The position numbers and the translations under genes were made by a program. The notes beneath the pieces were generated by a model. It worked only from the letters and a program-made list of their open reading frames with translations. It had not been told where the DNA came from and made no database searches. Positions 30,649-45,200 of a DNA stretch of 64,000 nucleotides are shown here, piece by piece. The stretch is from NCBI GenBank assembly GCA_949752745.1, contig OX457026.1:72605091-72669090 (forward strand), written 5' to 3'. The first letter of the stretch is position 1; every line of letters starts with the position of its first letter. This DNA comes from Protula sp. h YS-2021 (lineage: Eukaryota; Annelida; Polychaeta; Sabellida; Serpulidae).

Positions 30649-33600
30649 GTAATTGCCAAAGATATCACACATTTATATCATGTTGTCCGCTCCAGTTTTT
30701 GACCCGGTGACCGGTCAGATAGGAGGGGAGCGATATAACAAGGGTCCTCACTCACTTTTGAAAATGGGGGTTTTTGTACCCCCACTTATTGAAAACTGTG
30801 CGTGAATGCGAGAAAATGGGGGTTCGGTCACTTCACAAGTTAAATGTATAAAACATTCACCGAACATCCCAGGACCATAAGCCAATTCGCACTTTCGGAT
30901 TTTTCCGTTGGAGGTGTTGTTTCGACTGAAAATGTTGAGTGATAAATTATAAAGAAATGATAAGGGAAAAACATCAAAATTCTAATTTTCTTTCAACATG
31001 CACACTTTCGAATTTATAAAGCCATCATATGATCTTTTAAAAACTATTTTACATACATGGCAAAATGGGATTTTGTTGATTTTTGCCGTTTTTTCCCTAT
31101 CATTTCTTTATATCCTTATCCCACCTGAATTCAGCCGAAACGCGAAAACTTTTCGGCAAAAGTCAAAAGTGCGAATTGGCTTACTAGTAGTGGTCAACAT
31201 TTACGCAAGTACCAGGTAAATGAGAAAAAAATACAAATAAATCGATCATTTCGTGTTTATTTTAACGCTTTGTAATAGAAGGCAAACGAAACGGAAAACA
31301 CTGCCATCACAATAATAAATGAAATCAAGTATACCAGTGAACTGGTTAAGTCCCCCGCCGCACCTTATTATTTTTGTTTTATTTTTGAAATAAAACAGTT
31401 CGAGTGATCTGGAAATTTTTCAATTTTCGACAAAAATAAAAAAACAACCACACGTTTCACACCTCCAATATACGCTTTCTCTCTGTGGAAGAAAAAAATA
31501 AAACCCCTTTAATAGTGGCTGAGATCTAGCGCATACAAACTTACCACTATACATAGGGGCAATTGCACATTTTCACAACATTTAACAAAATGTGGCAATT
31601 TTCAATTCTTTAGAAAAATAAAAATAACCAGGCGTTGCACACCTCCAATATATGTACCGTGCTCTCTCTGTGCAAGAAAGAAACGAAATAACTGTATTAG
31701 TTACAGGGTTCGCGTTGGCGGGGTTTTTGTCCACTTTTTGTGCATTTTTTACGAAATGACTCACTTTTTCGGAACCCACCGGGTCTTTCTGGACCCAAAT
31801 GAGTCACACTTTCCTTTTTTGACTCACTTTCCTGAAAACCCAGCGCGAACCTTGAGTTACTGAGATATGGCGCGTACAAACTTACCACTATAGATGGGGC
31901 CAGACGAACGGACGGACACGGCCAAGCGCGGAGGCGATGGACTAAATAATAGTACTGCGTTACAGTAACAGTTTTGAATCCACTGAACTAAACACCTTGC
32001 AATGGTTGCAGTAAGATTACTAACTGAAAAATTTTAAATTCAGTCAGTCGCCGTGTAGTAACATCTTAACTAAAGAGAAATAAATTTCACAAATTTTGTG
32101 TGAAAGCTAGAATTTTTTTTCGGTACCGTACACATTTTACTTAAACTTACTTCTGCCGGTTCGCATAAATACTTCTTGCGAACGAGAAAGTAAAGACTGT
32201 TCGTCAAACGTTTTTGACGACGTAACACTTCTTATCAACATCTTGTTTGAAACCGACTGGGAGGACAATTTGTTTGTTAATTTACCATAAATAATATGTT
32301 GAGAAATCCCCCGTTCACTGCAAGACAGTTCTGTAAGATTTGGAAAAATTTCCTGATAGTCTGTCATTATCTGCCGGGAACCGGACGGATATAGTTTTCA
32401 TTCTGTCCGTCTGTCTGTCCGTCCGTCTGTCCGTTTGTGCAATTTCAGTCTCACGCGCCTACAGCCCGCATTAGTGGGTGGATTGATTTCAGATTTTACC
32501 CAGGGCTGCTCCTAAGCATCCCGCAGTGCAGTGACCAGGATTCGACCGGATCCGAGCAAAATTGCCAAAATGGCAAAATTTTAAAAAATTGCAGACACTG
32601 AATAAGGACTTTGCATAACACACATCAGTCTCACGCGCCTTCAGCCCGCATTAGTGGGTGGATTGATTTCAGATTTTACCCAGGGCTGCTCCTAAGCATC
32701 CCGCAGTGCAGTGACCAGGATTCGACCGGATCCGAGCAAAATTGTCAAAATGGCAAAACTTTAAAAAATTGCAGACACTGAATAAGGACTTTGCATAACA
32801 CACATCAGTCTCACGCGCCTACAGCCCGCATTAGTGGATGGATTGATTTCAGATTTTACCCAGGGCTGCTCCTAAGCATCCCGCAGTGCAGTGACCAGGA
32901 TTCGACCGGATCCGAGCAAAATTGCCAAAATGGCAAAACTTTAAAAAATTGCAGACACTGAATAAGGACTTTGCATAACACACATCAGTCTCACGCGCCT
33001 ACAGCCCGCATTAGTGGGTGGATTGATTTCAGATTTTACCCAGGGCTGCTCCTAAGCATCCCGCAGTGCAGTGACCAGGATTCGACCGGATCCGAGCAAA
33101 ATTGTCAAAATGGCAAAACTTTAAAAAATTGCAGACACTGAATAAGGACTTTGCATAACACACATCAGTCTCACGCGCCTACAGCCCGCATTAGTGGGTG
33201 GATTGATTATCTTCACACCAAATCAACCATGTACCACTGGCTCTACAAACCTCTACTTCACTGACCACAAAACTGTATGGTGTTCTTTGGAACAGTTGTT
33301 CACAGGAACATCATAATCAGGTATACAATTTGCGCGAACCCGGCGGATTCATGCTTCTCGAGCATCTAGGTACTTTTAAGTAAAACGCTGTTAGTTGGTC
33401 ATTTCTACTGTTCGTTACCAGATATTTGAAGTTAAGAAAAGAATTTCTGGTTTCCTCACCGCTGGATATTGCATTTTCGTTCTGTGCAAAAGCCTTCAAA
33501 ATCTCTTCCACTGCGTCGTTTCCGTGATTTCTAATACCATCACTATCGACTGGCAGAAGCTTTGGATTCAAAATTAAATTGAGATTCTTACAATTTTCAT

Positions 33601-36600
33601 GTCTTCTGATGAAAATCTTTTATCAAATTCGTCTAACAAATTTGATATGAACTCATCTTTAACTTAGACAACAATATTATCCCCTCGCCCAACTTTGTTG
33701 GCGAAGGGGATATAGGATTTGGTTAGTTCGTCCGTCTATCTGTCCGTCCGACCGTCCGTCACGCTTTTGGGTAGTGGTCTTGTGTGCACAACTCCTCCGA
33801 GGAGGCATATTTTTCGACTATAAAGGCTATATGATCAGAGTCTTGTATGCACAACTGCTCCGAACGGTTAAGCACACACATTTCGAATCCCATACAGATT
33901 GTAGTTGTGCACCTCGTATTCAGTTTGTCCGATTTTTCATTTATTTAGCCAAAATTGAGGTCGAAACTTAGCATGTTTTTCGCACAAACGCACGAAAATG
34001 TGAACCCTGATAACCCAAATCACACTTTGTGTGTTCCGAATAAAATGCGCAAAAATTTTGGGTTCTGAGGACAAACTAACCGGGTAAAAAGTGACAGAAA
34101 CGGTGGAGAGCTTTCTCCTAAATGCTCAAGTTCTCTTGCAGCATAGAGCAATCGTGTTTTTAACAAACCGCGTGCTATTTTAAAAGTTTTAACAAGTAGT
34201 TTTACGTTTCAGTTTCTTTTATGTTCCGAGTATGAGCTGTCTTTGCTGCATTTCTTCTATCTTTTTTTTCATTTCATTTTTACCCGGTTCCCTCGCAGTC
34301 GAAATCCCAAATTCTCGTATATTTGATTCGAAACACCCAAAGTGTGTTTTGGCTGATACCAGTTAGGTACGGGACGCAAAGAATCGGGTGAACTTTGTAA
34401 TAGATAAACAGCCCCAGCTGGTAAGATTTATCGGGGTATACGAATAGATATGATAGCATGACAGTATAAGCGGACTCTTACTTAGAATATTGCCGATAAG
34501 TTTTGGCGTTTCGATCGTAGTGTTTAAGATAGACACATAACGAAATGATAGAGAAAACCCATGAAAGATGAGCTCAATCCTATTTTGTCAGAAACATTCA
34601 AAAAGAGGCATATGCGGTAATTTGGTTTTTAAAAGCCAAGATGATGGCTTAGTTAATGATAAATTTGATTAAATTGTAAGGTTCGTATGTTGATCGAAAA
34701 TAAAACTTTTGGTCCATTTTCCTTACCATTTCTTTATAATATATCCAAATAAATTTGCAGTTGAAACAATATATCTGTTGGATAGGTCCGAAAGTACGAA
34801 TTGGCTTTTAGCGTTTCTAAACTGAATTTATTCCCATCGGAAACTTTCTTTCTTCCTAGGACAGAAAAGGGTCCCAGGTGCAATGTATGAAATGGCTATA
34901 GATGTCAAATCTACAGGCTATGCATCTTTCAGTGCACGGTTTGGGGCACCCAGGTTCATACTAACAGAGTGTTTTTTAAAGAGCACACTTATAAGAATCA
35001 TGATGCATTATTTTCAAGTAAACAAACTCTCGAACTTCATTAAAGAGTGCTTTTGCAATAACAAAATTGCTGTTTGGTTGTAAAAATTGTGCACCATAAT
35101 TATTCCCTGTGTATCGGACAATGAAAACCGCAAGAGTTATCTAGGGCTAAACTAAATTTAGTAGAACATAACAGTAGTGGGCAAAAGCGCTTTAAAATTT
35201 AAAAACCAGTTGTACATTGAAAACATTTTAACAAACATGTACTTTGCTATTTACAAACAGGCTTCCTGATGATAAAATACGGTAACATTGACCTTAAAGT
35301 CACTTTCGAGTCAAAAACCGGAAGTTGCCCTTTATCTCGAAAACAGTAAGAGAAGAGCCATTTCGACCTCATTTCGACTTCCACCCTCTCCTCATGGGTA
35401 CATAAAATATACTTTTCGGTGACCTTGCTCTCAAGGTCACTTTCGAGCCCAAAACCGGAAGCTGTACTTTATTTCGAAAAAGGTAAGAGATAGAGTAATT
35501 CTGAGCTCACGATCTTGACTGTATATTTATTTGGTAACAAGTAGTGAAAAACGAGAGTTCGAGTATGGCATCTTCCAGCTTCCCTTGATTTGCTATGAAA
35601 GAATATTAAAAAAGAAAGTTATAAAACTCGTGATAGATTTTCTCTTTGGAAATAACATCTGTGGACCCGAAATCATGTGACGTGATAAATAGTGAAAGAA
35701 CATAGCCTGAACATGGTTGAAGCGATAGCTTGAATCAATCGGTAAATCGCACAATGTAGATAACACCTCTGATATAAACTATCAAGTAAACCTTTGAGAC
35801 TGTTATAGAGTGTTTTCAAACGTTTATTTCGTCACTCGGTGGCGAGATCGGTCTAGTTGAAATATTGAATTTTTTGTTGATTACAAGTTCGAAATGAAAA
35901 AAAAATGCAAGTGCGAATATTAAGAACAATTGAAGGGGTCCATGCATAAACTTGATAACTGCAGTTATCAGCAGTGGAGAAAAACGCTTTTAAAGTTTGA
36001 AATTTTAGTAACAAACATAGGTTTTTCCCATCGCATTTTCCTAAAAAATACCCACTTCTAATCGGTTTTGAGGTGTAAGACTTACATGCGTGATAGAACA
36101 GAGGCCAAGAAATACCGTGGTGGTAATAGTGCATTTTCCTGATAAGTGGAGTTATCAAGTTTATGCATGGACCCCTTCAATTGCTATATTTGTTTTACAA
36201 ATTTATGAATTAAAGCAAATCTGCGTTCTAATAGTAGAGATACTCAAGCTACCGGGAGTTTCCGAAAAGAAGCTCCCCCCATATAAAAGCCCCGGGGCTC
36301 TTATTAGGAAACTGTTTCCCAATAGAAGCCCCGGGGCTTCTATTTGGAGTTAAAATAAAGAGCTGAAAAAATCGTTTCCTAATAAAAGCCCCCCTCCTTC
36401 CCTGCAAGTGTTTTTAAAACTCGTGTTTACTCGCAATGCAGACACGGTGCCCTTAATCCTTTGATATGAGGCACCCCTAGACATGTTCTGCATCGTTGCT
36501 TAATCCTGTGCGTTGCACAAGGCGAACACACCCCCTCCCCACTGCCACCTTTACTCCGGAGTATTACTGGAAATATAACCGGCTGAGTACTGAAACGGGC

Positions 36601-39600
36601 GGCGTGATGTTGCCCCTCCTTCCCTGCAAGTCTTTTTAGAACTTATGTTTACTAGCAATGCAGACACTCTGCACTTAATCCTTTGATGTGAGGCAAACCC
36701 GTAGACACGTTCTGCGTCGTTGCTTAATCCTGTGCTTCGCACAAGGCAGCCCCCCCCCCCCCCAATTTTACCAGGCTTTTTTAATTACTGTTGTTTTTGT
36801 GTGTTTTGTTATTTTTTGTGCCGATATCCTCAGCATGTAGCGCTTTAATAAGAGATTGATGGCAAATTTTCTTCAATAAAAACTTATCGACAATTCCCCC
36901 CCCCCCCCCAACTATCTAAAAAAATAGAAGCCCCGGGGCTCTAATTAGGAAACTGTTTCCTGATAGAAGCTCCGGGGCTTCTATTTGGTTTCTAAATGAG
37001 CGCCTGAAATTGGCCAGTTTCCAAATAGAAGCCCTGGGCTTTTTTTCGGAAACCCCCGGTAATATTTATTTTCTTAAGTGCAAAAACCGAGTCAAATATC
37101 AATGCTCCCTGACCGCAGTACCGATTCCGCGTCACCCCAGCTGAGCATACTGAGTGCAAAAATAGTGCGTAGTAAAATTTTGAAGAACGACATGAAAATA
37201 GCAAAAGTAGGCATATAATAAAAGTAATACATCATTCTGAGTGCGAACGATATTGTTTTTTGCCTTCAGCCTACGGGCGTGTACGGACCTTCCCCTTCGG
37301 GGTCGGTCCGTACGGCCCTACGGCTTAGCGGCTTCAGGCAAAAATCAATATCGTACGCACTCAGAATGAAGTATTACTATTATATAACTAAGCTCTCTGC
37401 ATATTGTGTATCAAAATCCCGCCTTAAAACCGACCAGGAAAACGAAACGGAAATGGCGTCATTATGACGTCATGCGTTAAAAAATAACGTTACGACGATG
37501 TGCTTTGTCAAAAAGTAGTCTCATAACGTATTTTGCTCGAAATCTCCAGGTCCAGCCGTTTTCGAGATATTCAGCTTTGAAATATCCATGACGTCACAAG
37601 ACGTTGATGACATCATAGGTCAATAAAAAATTATTTGGCACCAGTTCACATAGTCGACTTTAAGTGTGCCAAATTTCATTCGCCTAGCGTAAGCCGTTTC
37701 TTTCAGGGATGTCTGGAAACCGACTCAAAAAATTCGGCTGAAAAAAAAAACCAACTAAAAAGAAGGGGAAAAAAGAAGAGATACTTTAGGTACTTTAAGC
37801 CCACATTTTCCACATCGAGTAAAAGCAAATGCGTTTGAAAAGTTTACTTTTCAAGCTTTAATAATACAAACTCGCGCAGCCCTGTTAATAATGAAAAAGA
37901 CAAATTCCTTTAATTACTCGTGTATTTTGTAGGCGAGGAGCGCAAGAAGTCAAGTATGTGATCGGAGAAGTAAGTACATTGCGCAGTACGACGTTCCTGC
38001 TACATGTTTTCGTACAGATGTACAGTTTTGTAATTGGTATATTTTCGGTTTAAACTGTATTATAACTGTATTGACAGTGTTGTGTAGCAGTGTGTATTTC
38101 TACACTTGGTCGTTTAGCACATATATGTTACATAGTTGAGACCATTTGTTTTTTAAATCCCCATTCTATGTACTTCTGATAACCGTAGAAGTTTGGAAAA
38201 ACATAGATCTATAGAAACCGTGGAAAAATCATTAAATTTTTCATTTATTTTTATTATTGTTAATATAATAATGATGTTCTTTTGCGTCAAAATTACTGTT
38301 GTAGTTTGATGTAATAAGGTGTAATTTTCGTTGTAAATAACTGCAAGCAGTAGTTTTTCCCGTGGATGTTGAACAACTTCTGCACAGTAATTCTACCGTT
38401 CAAACGAACATCCACAGATGTTCATAATATTTCAGCTATAAGTAGAACCTTGGACTTTCGGTTTCGTACCTGGAAATATAATGAAACCTTTCCCAGAATT
38501 ATATATCTATGTTATTTTATCAAGAATAAGATTATGAGATTGTGTGTAGCACACACGTTTAAGGTGACATTTTAAAAACATATTTGTTCAAAAGATCTTT
38601 TGATATTGAAACTTCTTAGTTCTAGTTGGATCTCAAATGCACTTAAAGTTTAATGTTAGGTATATTTAAAGTAGGTGTATTTAAACGAAATTTATAAATT
38701 TATATAGTAAAAGTGCATAGTTGTAGATGTGTTGGCAAAGTTTCGTTTCGTATTCTGTTACAAAGGATAGTATTTTCACATGTGACTGGCCTGTTTTCGG
38801 ATCGTAGTTGGGCTTGGGCCGCAGACATGCGATCCGAACTCGATTTCCACGAAACAATCCTTCGGAACACACTTCCTGCAGATTGCTTGATGCACTCCGG
38901 TTAGGGATGGATCGCAGGAGTTCCTTCTTGTTGAGCCCTGGATCGGCATGGGGTCACGCAAACTGTCACATTGCAGACAGCTCATGTGAAACCTTTTGGT
39001 TTCAGTATATGTATATAACTATTTTTACATTTATATATTTATGTCTTTTCCAGAGCAAAGGGAAGAAAGAAAGAGCAGCTGTTGACGCTGTCTTCTTTGC
39101 TCGGATGAAGAAAATATTAGGCGTGCTCATTCCGGGCTTTTTCACTGCCGAGGTATGTTGCTGACACGAAAAAGAAAGATAAAAAGAAGCATTGGAAATC
39201 GAGTTTCATTTTTTTTACCTGACATTCCACAGTATACGATTATTACTGTTCATCTGTGCCAATGATTTTGTGATGGAACAGATACCGGTAAAAAGAAGTG
39301 CTGTAGAGTTACAAGAGAATGTTGAAGTTAAATTTTACGTCAGTTAGAGGTTTATGATATTTAGCTGTAGTTCAGCTGGAAACCTTTGTTGTGTTTAACT
39401 TTAGATGTGGCACATTATCGTGATTGCTTTAGCGTTGGCGGCGCGTACATATTGCGACGTGTGGATGATTGAAAACGGAACGTCAATAGAAAGGTTGTGT
39501 TACTGCCTTTTTGTTTCAAAATTTTCACGTGTGTATTGAAAACAAACTCTACTGTTGTTATATAAATACTCAATAGTTCCCAACTGAGTCAATGCTATTT

Positions 39601-42149
39601 GCATTTCTATATTAGAATATTTCTATATTAGAATATATTGGATTAAACCAATACCATGAACCGCCAAACCGTTCTCGTATGTGACTGAGTGTTTGGCCTC
39701 ACACCGAGCATGGGTCGCTTCTGTAGATGCAGACCAATCTTCTTAAAAAATGTTGATGGTCTTAACAAGAAGAGTAACTTTTGAGCGATTAGAAACTTGT
39801 GTTTCCCATGAACGCAGTTTGACTTACGCAGTGACATTTCGTTAATTTCCAGCTCTATCATTGGAAGAAATATTGAGCTGTTTAAGAAGCACTTATTCCG
39901 TCTTATCTATGCCATGCCTGCTGTAAGTCTGCTTCTTTTCCTCACTTAACATCTTCACGTGCATACTCGAGGAATAACATGGTATTTAGATTAAAATTAA
40001 AATTAGATGTTAATGTAATGAAGATTAAAAACTTAATGGCTGCAATTTTGTGAAGATGGGAAATCAAAGATGTTTAAGGGACGTCGTTACTGAGGTGTAT
40101 TTGAGTTAGTTTAAATTATCTAAAATAAGAGTGATCTGAAGTAACCCTTAAAAATTCTGAGCGTATACAGTGGTTGTAATAGAGAATTGCCTTCACTTGT
40201 TCCAGATTTCTTTGGTGAACAATGTTTTAAAGGTAAAACTTAGCAACTTTTAGCGGAAGATCTGTGGAATTTAATTTCACGCTTGTCTTTCTTTCTTTTT
40301 AACATTTTTTGTAATGTTTGATCCATGTTTTTGACATATATTTTGAATCAGTTTGTTTATTTATTTTTTTATTTAAGCAGAAAAAGTTCCTATAACATTT
40401 AATTTTTGAAAACCATATTGTGTTGATGTAATTGCGCAATAATACAGAATTTTTTGTTTTGTTTACAGTACAGTCTAAATGAACTGAAGTTAAAGTTCAG
40501 AGTAAGACTGAGCAAGTACTTGTATGAAAAGTATCTCAGGTTGGTTGATTTATTTCCATAGACATATTTTAAATGCAGGAATTTTTAACTGAAGTACAGC
40601 TTGGCATCACGTCAGCATATTAAGATTAAATTTCACTGTATTAACATTAAATTACTAGAAAGCGGATACATAGCAGTTGTTTGCCAAAACAAAAACTGCT
40701 AAAAGGAAAAGTATGAATTAAAATAAACCACTTGAATAAAATTTATAGTTTATAGAAAAAAAGAAACAAGTACGAAGAAAGCAATGAAAACAACAAAGAT
40801 AATAAAAAATATGCTGTTTGTGATAAATACTTCTGTCACAATTTCTGTCAAAATAAGACAAAAGTATTTGAGATATTACTTAGTCCAAAACAATTTTGAT
40901 GTTTTAAATTTTAAGAGCATATTCTTCATCAGCTACAGAATTTGCAAATGTGTTAACAAAATAAGGCGCTTCACTTCCATTTGTGTGTCTAATTGAGAAT
41001 CGTACTGAAATATTTGTTTATGTTTTAGAACATTCACATACTATAAGATGAGTAATTTAGACAATAGAATAGCCAACGCTGATCAGCTTCTAACACAAGA
41101 TGTAGATAAATTATGTACTAGTGTGGGCGAGCTGTACTCCAACCTCAGCAAAGTAAGTTCTTCCAGCCGCTTTAAACCAATCGTAAAGCTTCAGTTGTTA
41201 TTAATACAGGTGAAAATAAGGAAGGTAATATGTACTAGTGCATGCGACTCATTTTGAATTGAGGCAAGGCTTGTGAAGATTATGGTTTGTTTTCGAAATA
41301 ATGTTTCATAGCAGGTTTTTAACTGAAGAGCAATAAGACGCAATAATTATTATTGTTTTTTTTTGAGGGGGTGGTGGGGGCGGGGAGGAGTTCAGCTGTA
41401 GGAACGGATACGGTCCGTCCGTCTGGGTAGTCTGTTCCGGGCTAGATCTGGGAAACCAGGAGTGGGGAGGCGGGTGGATGGGAGATTCGATTCAGACCTT
41501 TAATATTTGAAGATATATGGTGTAGTTGAGCATTTCGCCAAAAATTGTAAATTTTCTGAAAAAATGTTTGTCTATGAATTAGATATTCCGCGCTAGATTT
41601 ATGAAAGTCGGGGGGGGGGGGGGGGGGTTGCATTGAACCCGCCAATATTTGAAGAATATATATTGTAGTTGTGCCTTGGTGGTGCGCTAGGAAGTGCACC
41701 ATTGGTACTTATATATTCAGCGCTATTTCTCGGTAACCGCTGGAGCTGATATCCAATTAATACCTTCAGCACTTTACAGCTTTAAAGGATATAGTTGTAC
41801 CCGGTGTTTGGTGGGGCACAAAATCGCACGCTGTGCTGTCAAAGTAAGATCTAATTCTCGTGTTTTTATTTTTTTTATTTTTTAAACTTTCGATATCAGT
41901 AATTACTTGTTTATTGCAGACTTAATTTTTGTTTAATGATTTTTTTCAGCCGGTCCTTGATATCGTGATTTACGCCACTAGACTTAGCAATGCCATTGGT
42001 ATTCAGGTAAGTACTTTCCGTACCAGTTTCGTCTCCATCTACTTTTGTCAGACAAAATAACTAGCAAAGAGAATTATTTTTACAGAGTGTTTGGGACTTT
42101 TCAGCAAACTCTATGATGAAAAGAGAAGATGCACATTTCCAGAAAATGC

Positions 42150-42210
<61 letters not shown>

Positions 42211-45200
42211 TGCTTCATTGAATTGCATTGATTATTTTTCTGTAATTAGGGACCTGCGACAATGCTTGGCTATTTGGTAGTGTCCGGTGCCATATTGACA
42301 AGGTACAACTTTTCAGTTTTCATAATAGATTTTTTAACCTGGACCGCCGGCCTTTCAGTTCGTTTTATTCATCAGAGTGTAGCCTTATTTGTAAGGAGTC
42401 TGTAAGACAACTGTTAGAAAGCCCTTGACAAATTGTTTGTTTTAGGCTGAGGCGGCCTATAGGACGAATGACCGTCTTAGAACAGAAGCTAGAGGGCGAG
42501 TTTAGATACGTGAATTCCAGGCTCATAACAAACAGTGAAGAAATTGCATTTTACCAAGGTAACAGAAAGGAAAAGAAGATTATTCTAGCTGCATTTGAAA
42601 AGCTGGTAAGACTTTTTCTCTTTATTTATGTATATTGATTCTCAGTAGAAACATACTTTTACATGCACAGCACGGTGCAATTAAAGAGGGTAGTTAATTA
42701 TTACACTTGGGTAGTTAATTGTTACACCTGGGTAGTTAGTTATTACACATATCTTGTTTACTTTGTACATGGATTGTTGATTGTTACACATCGTGTCAAA
42801 TGAGTCGAAGTTGCGTATATTGCTAAAGTTACATTTTACTGAAGTGACCATTATTCAGATATAGATTCTTTGGTGCTGGCATGTGACGAGCACTTTTTGC
42901 CTCGTACATGTAAAAAATATTTAAAAGCCTCCGTTTCCGGCAGATTTGCTTCGATGATTATGACATTTTACAGTGACGTTCCTTTTTTCATGGTGTAACG
43001 GCAGTTTATTTGGATTTCAGATTTGATAATAAAAAACTGAAGAAGGAAAACAAAAAAAAAAACAAATAAAAGTTGTTTGTGTGTTAACAAAACTTCGAAA
43101 AATCATAGCGTCGGCGCTTTTAATCGATTTTCTGAGAAGACGTTTTACAGTTAGTGTTGTATTGTGATAAACCAATTCCAATATAATCAAGTGGTTAAGT
43201 TAGCTAGCTGTACACCTGTAGACATGGTGTCCAGTGGGATGTATGTGCGAATATGCTTGTCTTGGTACTGTAGTATTCGTTGTTTTGACAGCACGTAAAT
43301 CCACGATTGTAGTCACTACACAGTATGTTGCCATCAGCTGCCATTATCCTGAAAGGCTAAGAGCACTATTGCTGTTGTTTCATAGAGTTTGTCTTTAAAG
43401 CTGGTCGAGATGTCTTGGGGTTTCCTTCTTTATTTATTCCCCACAGGGAATATATGCGATGGACCGAGTGTCTGTCGGTCGGTCTGTTATCAAGAGCTTG
43501 TTAACACGATAACTTAAGAACTCCTGCAAGGATTTTAATGAAACTTGGTGTGTAGCTTCTATGGGAACAAAGACAGATTGGTATTGTAAATGGGTCAGGT
43601 TCGTCCAATGAAAATGGACCAGCTGGACTTGGAAAATTTCAGCTCTTGATTAACTATTGATGGCGGTGTTTAACTGATGGGGGGGGGGGAGGGCTGTGGG
43701 GAATATGTGGGCTTGCACACTGCTCTAGTTTTAAGTAGTTGACAAAAAAATGAAGGAAAAACACTTATGGTGCGAAATAAATAAGTTCAGTGTAGCAACT
43801 GTTTGTAGCAGCATGTCATGAAAAAAAATTCTCTTTGAAGCATCAAGTTGTTCTACGAATATATGTTCTGCAGAAAATGTCGCCGTTTGCTTGAGACTGG
43901 AGGCAATTGGCAGTTATTGGTGTTTTATGGTGGAAATTTGTTGTGATTTTCAGGTTGATCATCTCAGAAATTTCATATTCTTCCGTTTATCAATGGGTTT
44001 GGTTGACAACATAATTGCAAAATGTAAGTATTGCAATAAATTTTACAGTGCTTTATCTCCTTGTATGACATAAGAAAAAAAAAACACAAAAAAATGGCAA
44101 TAGAAAAAAGTACAAGAGCAAGTTATGACAGAGTTTTCGTGGTTTTATGTTTTTCACGTTTTGTGTATGACAAGTAGGGTCTTACAAGTTGTGACTATTC
44201 ATTGTGAACTTACAGCTGTTGCTAGAGGAGTGTAAGAAAACTGTGTTAAAAGGTTTCTGTCGTGGGAGGAAAAATTAAAGGAGTGTTTCGGTGTTCAAAT
44301 TTTGCTGGTCTGTGAAACGAACATTCCTTGAAAGTACAATTACGTATATCCGTTTAAGGAAAAATGCAAAAATAACTCTAAAGAGTGGTTAAGTGGAATT
44401 TTTTTCCCTATATTTGTGTATGTTTTTTTTACCTTGGATGCTTTGAAAGACTGAAATCTTAACATCTCGTTTCTCGGAAGGTTCAGTTATTATTGTAGAA
44501 AGGCTCTATGTCTCTGACAGTTTGCTTATTCTAAATACCTGTGTGATGGCTTCCCGTGGATCAAGTAGACGATATAACATATAGATAAAGAAATCGTGTA
44601 TCTAAAGGTTAGACGGCAAACAATAATGTGGCGGCATTTTCAACACCAGCAAAATTTCTTCACAGAGTTAGGGAAACTCTTTGGGGGAGAAAACGGAAAA
44701 CAAAATACAATAATATTTCAAAGAAATTTAAAGGCAGTTCCAGTTCTTGAGTTGATTGTGGTTTTGGATAGATTTCTCGTTCATTGTGGGCTATATGGTA
44801 GTGTCGCGTCCGTTCATGAACCTGGCCGATGCTAGGATGAATGTAATGTCACCAGAGGAAAGAATGGAGGTAACAACCCGCACTGGCTAAATGTCAAATG
44901 AACCGGTCCTTCCACCAAACCTATGCTTGCTGAGCTTACTTAGCCATGTTCAAAAGTACCAAATAAAAGGAAATAGAATTAAAAGAAGGTTGATGCGCTT
45001 GAAAATTTCCGCTTTATTACCCAAAACCAATAGTTGATTTCCAGACAATCTGAATTTGGTAGATTTTGTATTTAAGACAGATCAACTGCATCAGTGATTG
45101 TACATTTTACAACCTTATAATCAGTGCCTAGGCGAACCGATCCAAAACTGATTTTTATAGATCATTACATAGATGATGTTAATACAGAGAGCATGTAAAA

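Noticed and set aside
38808..39164. 118-codon plus-strand frame as an independent gene
   Set aside because: Its only real part is ABCD3 exon 3; the upstream part is intron.
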